Shown here: in pieces, positions 25,649 through 33,022 of the stretch | Layout: each line of letters begins with the position of its first letter | Position numbering within the stretch: the first letter of the stretch is position 1 | DNA from: Bacteroidales bacterium | Lineage (GTDB): Bacteria > Bacteroidota > Bacteroidia > Bacteroidales > Muribaculaceae | NCBI GenBank assembly: GCA_015061005.1 | Contig: SUXJ01000004.1 | Location: forward strand, 124,001 to 188,000 | Length of the DNA: 64,000 nt | Direction of reading: 5' to 3' | Program-made: the position numbers and the translations under genes | The notes under the pieces: model-generated | What the model was told of the DNA's origin: nothing | The model's database searches: none | Seen by the model: only the letters and a program-made list of their open reading frames with translations

Positions 25649-26350
25649 TTACATCACTTGAGTATATCCACCACTAATCCCAGATGCCGCACCATTTATG
25701 CTTATGGTTTGATCGTCGGGAATATTGACTGATGGTTGTTGTGGTGCCTGACCTATATTAGTTGCATTCGATGAGGTTGTAGCATTATCATTGAACATGG
25801 AATTATATGCTGTATTACCGGCAACTTCGGCAAAATCCTCAGCTGCTCCTAACTCATAGTCAATGGGGTCAACTAATAATATAACAAGACGATAGTTTAG
25901 ACCAACGGTAATAATATCATTATGTTTGCAATTATGCAACTCATAATCCAATTCGGTCTCATTTAAAGCCAAGCCATTGCTGGAGCCAACGTCTTTAATG
26001 CCGGCGACCAAATGACCATTGCGTAATCTCTTTATATTAATCTGTGCATGGTAATCGCTTACGGAAGCCTCACGCAAAACAATATCATTATCACTGTTCT
26101 TGCCAATCTTATTTACTCCAATTTTTAGTGCCCAAAATTCAGGCAAACCCCTCTTTGACAACGTATAGATAAAGCCAACCACGTGAGTGTTGTCTTCTTT
26201 TTGTCCGAGACTTGACCTTGAATCCCAAGATGCTGCTTCTGATGCAGAGAAGACCGTATTTTGTCCTCCTCTCGGATTGTTAAATCCATTATTAGCGTTG
26301 TGTGATGCATGATTATTGTTCATGCCTAACGGTACATGCGTATGTTCCAT
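25649..26350 (-). CDS. soluble FHA domain protein, first gene of the signalling operon
   Basis: 233 residues with no membrane segment. The N-terminal 50 residues are rich in His, Asn and Gln (MEHTHVPLGMNNNHASHNAN). The FHA domain (about 75-160) has GKNSDNDIVL, SVSDYHAQI and VGSSNGLALNETEL, so its phosphothreonine pocket is intact. The tail is Asn/Gln/Thr-rich. I place the start at 26350, not at the upstream in-frame ATG at 26383, because the promoter -7 box (26404-26397) puts the transcript start near 26390, which leaves no room for a ribosome site before 26383. As first gene, and followed by a hairpin, it may be made in excess over the rest. Confidence 0.88.
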   Translation of the reverse strand: MEHTHVPLGMNNNHASHNANNGFNNPRGGQNTVFSASEAASWDSRSSLGQKEDNTHVVGFIYTLSKRGLPEFWALKIGVNKIGKNSDNDIVLREASVSDYHAQINIKRLRNGHLVAGIKDVGSSNGLALNETELDYELHNCKHNDIITVGLNYRLVILLVDPIDYELGAAEDFAEVAGNTAYNSMFNDNATTSSNATNIGQAPQQPSVNIPDDQTISINGAASGISGGYTQVM

Positions 26351-26396
26351 AATGTGAAGTATGTGGTTTGTTAATAATTGCAAAATAAATTGTGCG

Positions 26397-26404
26397 CAAA
26401 TTTA
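26397..26404 (-). promoter_or_regulatory. promoter -7 box of the signalling operon
   Basis: TAAATTTG on the minus strand, a perfect TAnnTTTG, 47 bases before the ATG at 26350. The -33 region is poor (ATGGG about 20 bases upstream), which suggests weak or activator-dependent transcription. It is the only good promoter box I found for the 15 genes down to 7006. Confidence 0.6.
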
Positions 26405-26466
26405 GCTATTCTAATATAGATACGACCCATTAATATGCGACACATGCATTCTCATATTGTGAACTA

Positions 26467-26706
26467 TTATTTCTCTAATTTCTTATTTCTGTCCTTCCCC
26501 AATTCATTAGACAGGTCCTTGAAAAAATCGTGATCGAGAATTTCGCTAATACGCATGAGTAATTCTACATCTACGTTTTTTCTGTGGAATATACTATATA
26601 CATTTCTTCTATCACAGTTAAGTTGATGCGCAAACCAAGTAACAGAATAATTCTTTGGTTTTCGCATGAGTTCTTCGCGAATTAAATCACCTATATGTAT
26701 TTGCAT
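26467..26706 (-). CDS. small XRE-like helix-turn-helix protein
   Basis: 79 residues, MQIHIGDLIREELM at the start and a helix-turn-helix in SVTWFAHQLNCDRRNVYSIF (about 21-40). Proteins with this N-terminus and length are common in Bacteroidales as short DNA-binding regulators. It lies just before the signalling operon on the same strand (63 bases upstream of the operon -7 box) and just after a structured RNA with a terminator, so it is a candidate regulator of the operon. That link is by position only. Confidence 0.8.
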   Translation of the reverse strand: MQIHIGDLIREELMRKPKNYSVTWFAHQLNCDRRNVYSIFHRKNVDVELLMRISEILDHDFFKDLSNELGKDRNKKLEK

Positions 26707-26737
26707 ATCTATATTGGAACTTTACTTTTAACCTGAT

Positions 26738-26949
26738 AAAAAAAGCGTGGAACATAGTTCCGCTTATCATTATCGAGACTCGCCAAAGCCAACTATAGAA
26801 TAAGCAGTACTATCCCACGCCGTGCATGATATCAAGTCTCTAATGACTGAGATAGATATACGACAAGCATGAGCCCTTAGTAACTGCTTTGTCCTCTATA
26901 GTTTGAAAATTTGGCGATTTCGATAATGAGACAAAGCACTAAACGCTTT
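26738..26949 (-). ncRNA. structured RNA element, copy 1 (leader or sRNA)
   Basis: On the minus strand, 5' AAAGCGT (26949-26943) pairs with 3' ACGCTTT (26748-26742). Inside is a strong hairpin, TGCTTTGTC with GACAAAGCA, that encloses GAAATCG and AAATTTTCAAA. The 3' end is a terminator hairpin (AAGCGGAAC, loop TAT, GTTCCACGCTT) followed by a seven-T run (26744-26738). It has its own promoter and stops just before the HTH gene. A second element with the same architecture lies at 34711-34873. I cannot name the family; a 6S-like or Bacteroidales-specific RNA and a regulatory leader are both possible. Confidence 0.6.
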
Positions 26950-26981
26950 CTAAAATGTATGTGGAGCCGTTGCTCTTGCCG

Positions 26982-27013
26982 CAAAGATAATCAATTTAGG
27001 CCAAAACTACAAA
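26982..27013 (-). promoter_or_regulatory. promoter of structured RNA copy 1 / HTH gene
   Basis: Minus strand TTTG (27013-27010), 20 bases, TATCTTTG (26989-26982). Transcription should start near 26975. The -33 box lies in the T-rich tract directly after the glgB terminator. Confidence 0.75.
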
Positions 27014-27045
27014 CCCCGAATCGTATGAATGTGTACGATTCGGGG
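27014..27045 (-). terminator. intrinsic terminator of the fadD-like/glgB unit
   Basis: Perfect 12-base inverted repeat CCCCGAATCGTA (27014-27025) and TACGATTCGGGG (27034-27045) with an 8-base loop. On the minus strand it is followed by TTTGTAGTTTT. It lies 28 bases after the glgB stop codon. Confidence 0.88.
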
Positions 27046-27072
27046 TGTGTGGTGGTGGATTTGAATGTCGGA

Positions 27073-29109
27073 TTATAGTTTTTTGAGGACGAGGGCGGTG
27101 CGGGGCGGGAGGTATAGACGAAGCCATTCGCGATTGGCGGGGGCGTAGAGTTCGTCGTACTGAGTGAGATGACGAACGGAGAGGTCTATGTTGTTGTAGC
27201 CGCCAAATTCGGGTTGGTCGGTTGAGATTACTCCTTCGTATTCGCCTGCCGGAGCAAGGATGCCATAGCCGTTGTAGGCTTGAGTGGGACTGAAGTTAAA
27301 TACGAAGACAAGGTCGCCGCGCATATATGCCAAGACTTGGTCGTCATCTTTTTCCCAGAGTTTGACTACCGGGGTGCTTTCAAATCCTTTTTGGCTTTTG
27401 ACGAGGTGCACCATGGCATTGTCGAAGTTGTTGAGCATGAAATATTTCAGGTAGTCAGCGTTGCAGAGGTCCCATTGACGGCGTGCGTATTTATAGCTCC
27501 AACCGTTGCCTTCGCGAGGGAAGTCAATCCATTCCGGGTGTCCCCATTCATTGCCCATGAAGTTGAGGTAGCCACCGTTGATTGTGGTGAGGGTGACGAG
27601 GCGAATCATCTTGTGGAGTGCCATGCCTCGGGCGATTACGGGGTGGTCGTCGTCGCGGCTCATGTGCCAATACATGTCGGCGTCCATGAGGCGGAATATT
27701 ACGGTTTTGTCGCCAACGAGTGCTTGGTCATGGCTTTCAACGTAGCTGATTGTTTTTTCGTCGGCGCGGCGATTGGTTAATTCCCAGAAAATGGAAGTGG
27801 GATGCCAATCTTCGTCTTTTTTCTCTTTCAGGGTTTTAATCCAATAGTCGGGTATGCCCATTGCCATACGGTAGTCGAAGCCTATACCGCCATCTTTAAA
27901 CGGCACTGCCAAACCTGGCATTCCGCTCATTTCTTCCGCAATAGTGATTGCATTGCGATTGACTTTGTGAATCAACTTATTGGCGAGGGTAAGGTATGTT
28001 ATGGCATTGACATCTTGCGAGCCGTTATAGTAGTCATCGTAGCTGCCGAATGCTTGACCGAGTCCGTGGCTGTAATAAAGCATGGAGGTTACGCCGTCAA
28101 AGCGGAATCCGTCGAAATGATATTCATCAAGCCAATATTTACAGTTGCTGAGCAGGAAGTGAAGCACTTCGTTTTTGCCGTAGTCGAAGCACAGAGAATC
28201 CCATGCCGGGTGTTCGCGTCGTCCGTCGCCATAGAAATACAAGTCAGGAGAGCCGTCAAGGCGTCCGAGTCCTTCCACTTCGTTTTTCACGGCGTGAGAA
28301 TGCACTATGTCCATGATTACGGCAATGCCACGGCTATGGGCATCGTCAATAAGGGCTTTGAGATCTTCGGGTGTACCGAATTTGCTTGAGGCGGCGAAGA
28401 AGCTGCTGACGTGATAGCCAAAGGAACCATAATACGGGTGTTCTTGAATGGCCATGATTTGAATGCAGTTATAGCCGTCTTTGTGAACGCGCGGTAAGAC
28501 GTTGGTGCGAAATTCTTCGTAAGAGCCGATGCCTTCTTTTTCTTGCGCCATGCCGATATGACATTCATATATCAGCAATGGAGATGTTGAGGGTCTAAAA
28601 GTTTTCTTTTTCCATTTATAAGGCTGTTCGGGAGCCCATACTTGGGCAGAGAAAATCGGGGAATTTTCGGCTTGCACAACTCTTGTGGCATAGGCCGGGA
28701 TGCGCTCGCCGGCGCCTCCGTCCCACTCAACCCACATTTTATAATATTGGCCATGCGACAACGCTTTTTCCGGTAGGGTTATCTCCCAAACGCCATTGGA
28801 TTTTTTCAGTCGCTTGAGTGCATATTTTTTTGAAGGAATAAAGCCGTTAAAGTCACCAATAAGATATATGCCGGTGGCATTCGGAGCCCATTCGCGAAAG
28901 ACCCAGCCTCCATCTTCAAGGCGATGTAAGCCGAAGTAGTTGTGTGCATTGGCAAACTCTTCGAGGCTGCCGGCTGCGGAGGTGAGTTCTGCTTCCTTGC
29001 GAATGGCATCTTCATGTCGTCCCTCGATGGCTGCTGCAAACGGTTCGAGCCAAGGGTCATTTTTAATCAGTTTCAGTCGCGATTTGCGCGGAGTGCATTT
29101 GGTTTTCAT
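27073..29109 (-). CDS. glgB: 1,4-alpha-glucan branching enzyme, eukaryotic type (GH13_8)
   Basis: Creates alpha-1,6 branches in glycogen. 678 residues: an N-terminal CBM48 domain (about 60-150, FREWAPNATGIYLIGDFNGF) and a GH13 barrel. Predicted catalytic residues are Asp338 in GFRFDGV (nucleophile), Glu392 in TIAEEMSGMPG (acid/base) and Asp461 in VESHDQALVG. The AEEMSGMP and ESHDQALVGD motifs are the form found in starch-branching enzymes of eukaryotes and in Bacteroidetes, not the E. coli GlgB form. It follows the acyl-CoA ligase gene by 31 bases with no promoter between, so they share a transcript. Confidence 0.95.
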   Translation of the reverse strand: MKTKCTPRKSRLKLIKNDPWLEPFAAAIEGRHEDAIRKEAELTSAAGSLEEFANAHNYFGLHRLEDGGWVFREWAPNATGIYLIGDFNGFIPSKKYALKRLKKSNGVWEITLPEKALSHGQYYKMWVEWDGGAGERIPAYATRVVQAENSPIFSAQVWAPEQPYKWKKKTFRPSTSPLLIYECHIGMAQEKEGIGSYEEFRTNVLPRVHKDGYNCIQIMAIQEHPYYGSFGYHVSSFFAASSKFGTPEDLKALIDDAHSRGIAVIMDIVHSHAVKNEVEGLGRLDGSPDLYFYGDGRREHPAWDSLCFDYGKNEVLHFLLSNCKYWLDEYHFDGFRFDGVTSMLYYSHGLGQAFGSYDDYYNGSQDVNAITYLTLANKLIHKVNRNAITIAEEMSGMPGLAVPFKDGGIGFDYRMAMGIPDYWIKTLKEKKDEDWHPTSIFWELTNRRADEKTISYVESHDQALVGDKTVIFRLMDADMYWHMSRDDDHPVIARGMALHKMIRLVTLTTINGGYLNFMGNEWGHPEWIDFPREGNGWSYKYARRQWDLCNADYLKYFMLNNFDNAMVHLVKSQKGFESTPVVKLWEKDDDQVLAYMRGDLVFVFNFSPTQAYNGYGILAPAGEYEGVISTDQPEFGGYNNIDLSVRHLTQYDELYAPANREWLRLYLPPRTALVLKKL

Positions 29110-29140
29110 GGTTAAGAAGAGGTATGGTATGAAATGTGAA

Positions 29141-30928
29141 TTATTCGTAAAGTGAATCTATCAGTGCGGCATGTCTGTCGGCAACGACGCGTCGACGAAT
29201 TTTCAGCGTATTGGTTAGCTCGCCGGTTTCAAGCGAGAATGGTTCGGCCAAGAGTGCAAAGCGCTTGATTTGTTCATGTCGCGCCATGTCGCCGGTTTGT
29301 TTGTCGATAAGTTCGCGCACGTGTGCCAATATTTTTGGATTGGTAATCAGTTCCTTGTCAGACAGATGAGCGAGTTTGCATGATTCGGCATATTTGCGTA
29401 GCACCCCGAAGTCGGGAACAATCAGTGCCGACACGAACTTGCGTTTTTCGCCGATGATGGCCACTTGCATAAACAAAGGCTCACGACCGAGACGGCTTTC
29501 GAGGGCTTGCGGAGCAACATATTTGCCGTTAGATGTCTTTATGAGGTCTTTAATGCGGTCTGTCAAATACAGATTGCCTTGGCTGTCGATTCTGCCGGCA
29601 TCGCCGGTGCGAAACCACCCATCGGCGGTGAATGCTTCTTCAGTGGCTTCCGGTAGATTGTAGTAGCCGGTCAATACGGTCGGACCTTTTACTTGCACTT
29701 CATCGTTGTCGCCAATGCGAATTTTCACTTCAGGCATCACGGTGCCGACGGAGCCTACTACGTAGTTGTCGTTCGGGTAACAAGTCACTGTGGCAGTGGT
29801 TTCACTCAGTCCGTACCCTACAATTAAGTTCAATCCGATGCTTTGAACAAACTCAACGATTTGGTCTTGCACGGGAGCACCTGCCGTCGGGAATAGACGT
29901 CCATTATTTAATCCGATTACGCTGCGAATTTTGCGAAACACACGTCCGTTATACACTTGGTATTCCTTTTCCAATAATGGCGGCACCTTTAAGCCTTTTC
30001 GAATATAGTCGAGATTTCGCTTTTTGCCGACTGCCAAAGCGCGGTTCATCAGGGTTTTGCTCACGAAGCCCATGTTGGCAAATTTCTCTTGTACCACCAT
30101 ATAGACCTTTTCCCAAAAATGAGGCACGGAACACATGCACGTGGGTTGAGTTTCGCGCAGAGATTGCTGAACACGTTTCGTTTCTTGGTTCACGTAAATC
30201 GACATGTTCATGTAAATGCAGAAACTGCTCCATGCTAACTCAAATACGTGGCTCAACGGCAAAAAGCACATTGAGGTATCGGCATCGCTCAAGAAGGGGA
30301 GGCGACGTTTGTGGATTTCCATACACGATGAGAAGCATCGATGTGTCAACATTGCGCCCTTGGGCTGTCCGGTGGTGCCGGAAGTGTAAACCAACGTGGC
30401 GAGGTCATCATCTGTTGTGGCCTCGGCGCGCGCCTTCAACAATTCTCGGGAAAAAGGATTGGCGCCCATGTCCAATGCATGCGTGAATCGAAGAGTGGTT
30501 TTATCGTCTTCGTCAATCACAATGTTCGGATCGATTGCGATAATCTGCTCGATTTCCATTGCCCGGGCGCTATCGTAGTGACACTGAGAGCCTACGAGCA
30601 CAATCCTGATCTTTGCATCGTTTACTATGTATTTCAATTGATCATCTGTGGACGTTGCATAAATTCCAACGACCACTCCCCTCGCTTGCCAAGTCGCAAA
30701 GTTCATCGTAATTACTTCGGGGCGATTCTCGCTGAAGATGCCGACTGCTTCATGTTCTTTAAGCCCTAATTCCAGTAGGGTAGTGCCCAGAGCTAAAACA
30801 TTCTCGCGAAATTCATAATAAGATATCGGAGACCAAACTCCTCGTTCAGAATCTGTCAGGTGATACATGGCCGCCTTCTCGGGCGAGATATACTTATGCG
30901 GAGCAGAGATTAATACGGGAGTACTCAT
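29141..30928 (-). CDS. AMP-forming long-chain acyl-CoA synthetase
   Basis: Activates fatty acids to acyl-CoA through an acyl-adenylate. 595 residues, soluble. Visible are the ATP-binding loop LVYTSGTTGQPKG (near 180-192), GYGLSETTA (near 375), TGDAGRID and the C-terminal hinge region LTDRIKDLIKTSNGKYVAP, in which the Lys after SNG positions the adenylate. The domain order is that of FadD15-type ligases typical of Bacteroidetes. A -7 box TACATTTG at 30971-30964 lies 36 bases before the start. Chain-length preference cannot be read from the sequence. Confidence 0.93.
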   Translation of the reverse strand: MSTPVLISAPHKYISPEKAAMYHLTDSERGVWSPISYYEFRENVLALGTTLLELGLKEHEAVGIFSENRPEVITMNFATWQARGVVVGIYATSTDDQLKYIVNDAKIRIVLVGSQCHYDSARAMEIEQIIAIDPNIVIDEDDKTTLRFTHALDMGANPFSRELLKARAEATTDDDLATLVYTSGTTGQPKGAMLTHRCFSSCMEIHKRRLPFLSDADTSMCFLPLSHVFELAWSSFCIYMNMSIYVNQETKRVQQSLRETQPTCMCSVPHFWEKVYMVVQEKFANMGFVSKTLMNRALAVGKKRNLDYIRKGLKVPPLLEKEYQVYNGRVFRKIRSVIGLNNGRLFPTAGAPVQDQIVEFVQSIGLNLIVGYGLSETTATVTCYPNDNYVVGSVGTVMPEVKIRIGDNDEVQVKGPTVLTGYYNLPEATEEAFTADGWFRTGDAGRIDSQGNLYLTDRIKDLIKTSNGKYVAPQALESRLGREPLFMQVAIIGEKRKFVSALIVPDFGVLRKYAESCKLAHLSDKELITNPKILAHVRELIDKQTGDMARHEQIKRFALLAEPFSLETGELTNTLKIRRRVVADRHAALIDSLYE

Positions 30929-30963
30929 GTGCTTCTATGTGGGTGTTGGTTTGTAACTGAAGG

Positions 30964-30971
30964 CAAATGTA
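30964..30971 (-). promoter_or_regulatory. promoter -7 box of acyl-CoA synthetase/glgB unit
   Basis: Minus strand TACATTTG, a perfect TAnnTTTG, 36 bases before the ATG at 30928. No convincing TTTG at the usual 19-20 base distance; one at 12 bases is too close. Confidence 0.5.
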
Positions 30972-31016
30972 ATAAAAATTTGCCAAAAAGTGGATATTTT
31001 ATGCTGAGAAATACCT

Positions 31017-31823
31017 TTAGCGCACTTTAATGCCTGCAGCCGAGGACTTCAGCAGACGCATCAACGCGCAGGCAAGCACAATGGAAATAATGCCTGTTAA
31101 TGGATTTGTCGGAATGGAAAAGCCAAACCAAAGGCCGACTATGGCGCATGTGTTGTTCAGTGCGTGTAAAACTATAGCTGTCCATAACGAACCGGACCAT
31201 ATCGCTGCATAGCCAAACATTGCGCCAAGCAGGGTGCGTGCCGCGAAGCCGACTGCCTGACCATGCATCAAAGAAAATATGATTGCCGAAATCCACACTG
31301 CTGCATGGATTGACAGGGGGCGAGTTTGCAATACACGCTGCAAGGCTCCTCGAAAAAACAACTCCTCGGCCAAGCCGGTAAACACCCCGACAACCAAGAT
31401 GCTAACTATGAGATTGGGAACATCGTGAACTCCAAGTATCTTCATGGTTAGTGCTTCTGCTTGTGCCTCAAAGGCCATTACTTGCTCGGGCCATGGCAAT
31501 TGTGCACTCATGGCGTTTATCCACTCAATGCCGGGCATCGACAATAATAAAGTGGCCACAGCCAAACCAAGTGGCTTCATCCTTGGAAGTTGCTTAATCA
31601 TCAAAAACTCAGCCGGAAGACGTGTCACCAATAGCGCAAGGACCACAGCCGGCAAGATGAACGCAAGAAAGCCCTGGCAAATTGCCGAAATGCGAGCAAT
31701 GGCCACTGTGTTATCACTAACTCGTTCAAGCACCAACTGCAAGCCTCCGGAGAGTATCAGGCCAAGCATCAAGAGCAAAACGAGCAGAATCACTCGCTGA
31801 GAGAAAGAAAGTGAAAGTTTCAT
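31017..31823 (-). CDS. CPBP-family intramembrane glutamic endopeptidase
   Basis: 268 residues with about seven to eight membrane helices. The family motifs are EELFFRG (Glu153, Glu154, Arg158) and a second motif with His in FSLMHGQ, plus HALNN further on; together these Glu and His residues form the intramembrane active site (Rce1/CPBP family). The substrate is unknown. The start codon overlaps the stop of the tRNA methyltransferase gene by 4 bases, so the two are co-translated. The genes have no evident functional link. Confidence 0.9.
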   Translation of the reverse strand: MKLSLSFSQRVILLVLLLMLGLILSGGLQLVLERVSDNTVAIARISAICQGFLAFILPAVVLALLVTRLPAEFLMIKQLPRMKPLGLAVATLLLSMPGIEWINAMSAQLPWPEQVMAFEAQAEALTMKILGVHDVPNLIVSILVVGVFTGLAEELFFRGALQRVLQTRPLSIHAAVWISAIIFSLMHGQAVGFAARTLLGAMFGYAAIWSGSLWTAIVLHALNNTCAIVGLWFGFSIPTNPLTGIISIVLACALMRLLKSSAAGIKVR

Positions 31824-32494
31824 AAGTAGAATTCTTCTGTGATAGTTTTATACTGCGAAGAGTTTATGGATAGTTCCTCCATGGTTGGAGCGGATTGCCT
31901 GCGGGTGAAGGTGACCATAATGCGTCGCGGGGAGGTCCCGACCTTCGTTAAAAGGCTGCAAATCCTGTCAGGATATAGTTCGGCAAGTTGTGCGGCAAAA
32001 CTCCATGTGTCCAGTCGGTCGGGCGGTATTATTATGCTTACGTTCCCATTGGGCGAAAGCACCTCAGAAGCCTTGCGCATAAATGCCTCGGGAGTCAAAT
32101 CGCCTTCATGTCTGGCTGCTGCTCTTCGCAAATCGGGGGCTAAAATGCCCGAAGCAAAAAAGGGCGGATTCGACAATATATTGTCAAAATTTTGATTCTC
32201 TAAGTCAAGAAAATTCAGGCATTGAACAGTAACTTTTTCTCCCCACGGACTATTAGCTGCATTTTCTGTCGCTTCTGCTACCGATGGCGCGTCAATGTCA
32301 ATCATGGCTACTCGTTCGGCTCCTCTTTGTGCTGCCATGAGACCGATAATTCCGCAACCACAACCGACGTCTAACACACGCCCGGTGCATGGGGCCCATG
32401 CGCCAAGACTCACCGCATCTGTCCCGACTTTCATCGCCGACTCGCCGTGGTGCACGGCAAATTGCTTGAATCGAAAAATTCGTTCTCTGCCCAT
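31820..32494 (-). CDS. trmN6: tRNA1(Val) (adenine-37-N6)-methyltransferase
   Basis: Methylates N6 of A37 in tRNA1(Val) using S-adenosylmethionine. 224 residues from the chosen start MGRERIFRFKQF. The SAM-binding motif is VLDVGCGCGIIGLMAA and the catalytic NPPF tetrapeptide lies in ILSNPPFF, as in YfiC/TrmN6. FKQFAVHHGESAMKVGTDAV is the usual N-terminal signature. An in-frame upstream ATG at 32548 would add 18 residues, but that extension covers a hairpin (32508-32537) just after bL31 and has no family counterpart, so I rejected it. It lies downstream of rpmE2 on the same strand. Confidence 0.92.
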   Translation of the reverse strand: MGRERIFRFKQFAVHHGESAMKVGTDAVSLGAWAPCTGRVLDVGCGCGIIGLMAAQRGAERVAMIDIDAPSVAEATENAANSPWGEKVTVQCLNFLDLENQNFDNILSNPPFFASGILAPDLRRAAARHEGDLTPEAFMRKASEVLSPNGNVSIIIPPDRLDTWSFAAQLAELYPDRICSLLTKVGTSPRRIMVTFTRRQSAPTMEELSINSSQYKTITEEFYL

Positions 32495-32507
32495 TATAAT
32501 GAAGTCA

Positions 32508-32537
32508 GGCGAGAAAAACCTTTCGGTCCTTCTCGCC
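32508..32537 (-). terminator. hairpin after rpmE2, weak terminator
   Basis: GGCGAGAA (32508-32515) and TTCTCGCC (32530-32537) with a 14-base loop. No T-run follows on the minus strand, so it probably attenuates rather than ends transcription into trmN6. Confidence 0.45.
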
Positions 32538-32565
32538 CGGTTATGCATTTGTGCTTGAAGATTCT

Positions 32566-32820
32566 TTACTTCTTGTTGCGATTGCCATAACGGCTCATGA
32601 ACTTGTCTACGCGACCTGCGGTATCCACGAGCTTCTGTTTGCCGGTGAAGAAGGGGTGAGAGCTCGAGGTGATTTCAAGCTTTACCAAGGGATATTCAAC
32701 GCCGTCAATTGTAATGGTTTCCTTTGCAGCAACAGTTGAACGAGTGATGAACACTTCTTCGTTGGACATGTCCTTAAATGCAACCTCGCGATAGTTAGAG
32801 GGATGGATGTCTTTTTTCAT
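32566..32820 (-). CDS. rpmE2: 50S ribosomal protein bL31 type B
   Basis: 84 residues, [20 protein letters not shown] at the start and the family signature [22 protein letters not shown]. No Cys at all, so this is the zinc-free (C-minus, type B) form, which works without zinc in the ribosome. A -7 box TAACTTTG at 32907-32900 lies 80 bases upstream, leaving a leader long enough for autoregulation. The pairing with trmN6 downstream puts two translation genes together. Confidence 0.96.
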   Translation of the reverse strand: MKKDIHPSNYREVAFKDMSNEEVFITRSTVAAKETITIDGVEYPLVKLEITSSSHPFFTGKQKLVDTAGRVDKFMSRYGNRNKK

Positions 32821-32899
32821 ATTGTCAATTAGTTTATATAAGCGTTGTTAATAAGTGAATTCAGCGGCCGGTAACTCCGCCCTATTCGTAATGGCGGGG

Positions 32900-32907
32900 C
32901 AAAGTTA
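32900..32907 (-). promoter_or_regulatory. promoter -7 box of rpmE2
   Basis: Minus strand TAACTTTG, a perfect TAnnTTTG. The -33 region is only T-rich. The predicted 5' leader of about 75 bases includes the palindromic stretch around GAATTC and GCGGCCG. Confidence 0.6.
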
Positions 32908-33022
32908 CAAATTTTTTGCGGATTAAAAAAATTTCCCCCAAGATTTTTTAAAAGCCTACTCTGAGGAGTCGCTTTTGAAGAGTCTCTTTCAAGCAGCAGG
33001 CAGCAAGAAGCCGCTATGATAT

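Noticed and set aside
7006..26383. Type VI secretion or TerY-type stress locus
   Set aside because: Kinase, phosphatase, FHA and vWA genes are present, but no Hcp, TssB/C, VgrG, ClpV, TerB/D or related core gene is found.
26384..26404. Start of the first FHA protein at the upstream ATG 26383
   Set aside because: The -7 box at 26404-26397 would place transcription start about 7 bases before that ATG, so the ATG at 26350 is preferred.
27802..28389. 195-codon plus-strand frame opposite glgB, and the similar frames at 27280-27780 and 37100-37717
   Set aside because: All are antisense to genes with complete catalytic motifs and have no supporting motif or promoter.
29632..30486. 284-codon open frame on the plus strand
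   Set aside because: It lies wholly opposite the acyl-CoA synthetase gene, has no ribosome site, and its translation is Arg/Cys/Ser-rich without any motif. It is a shadow of the real gene.
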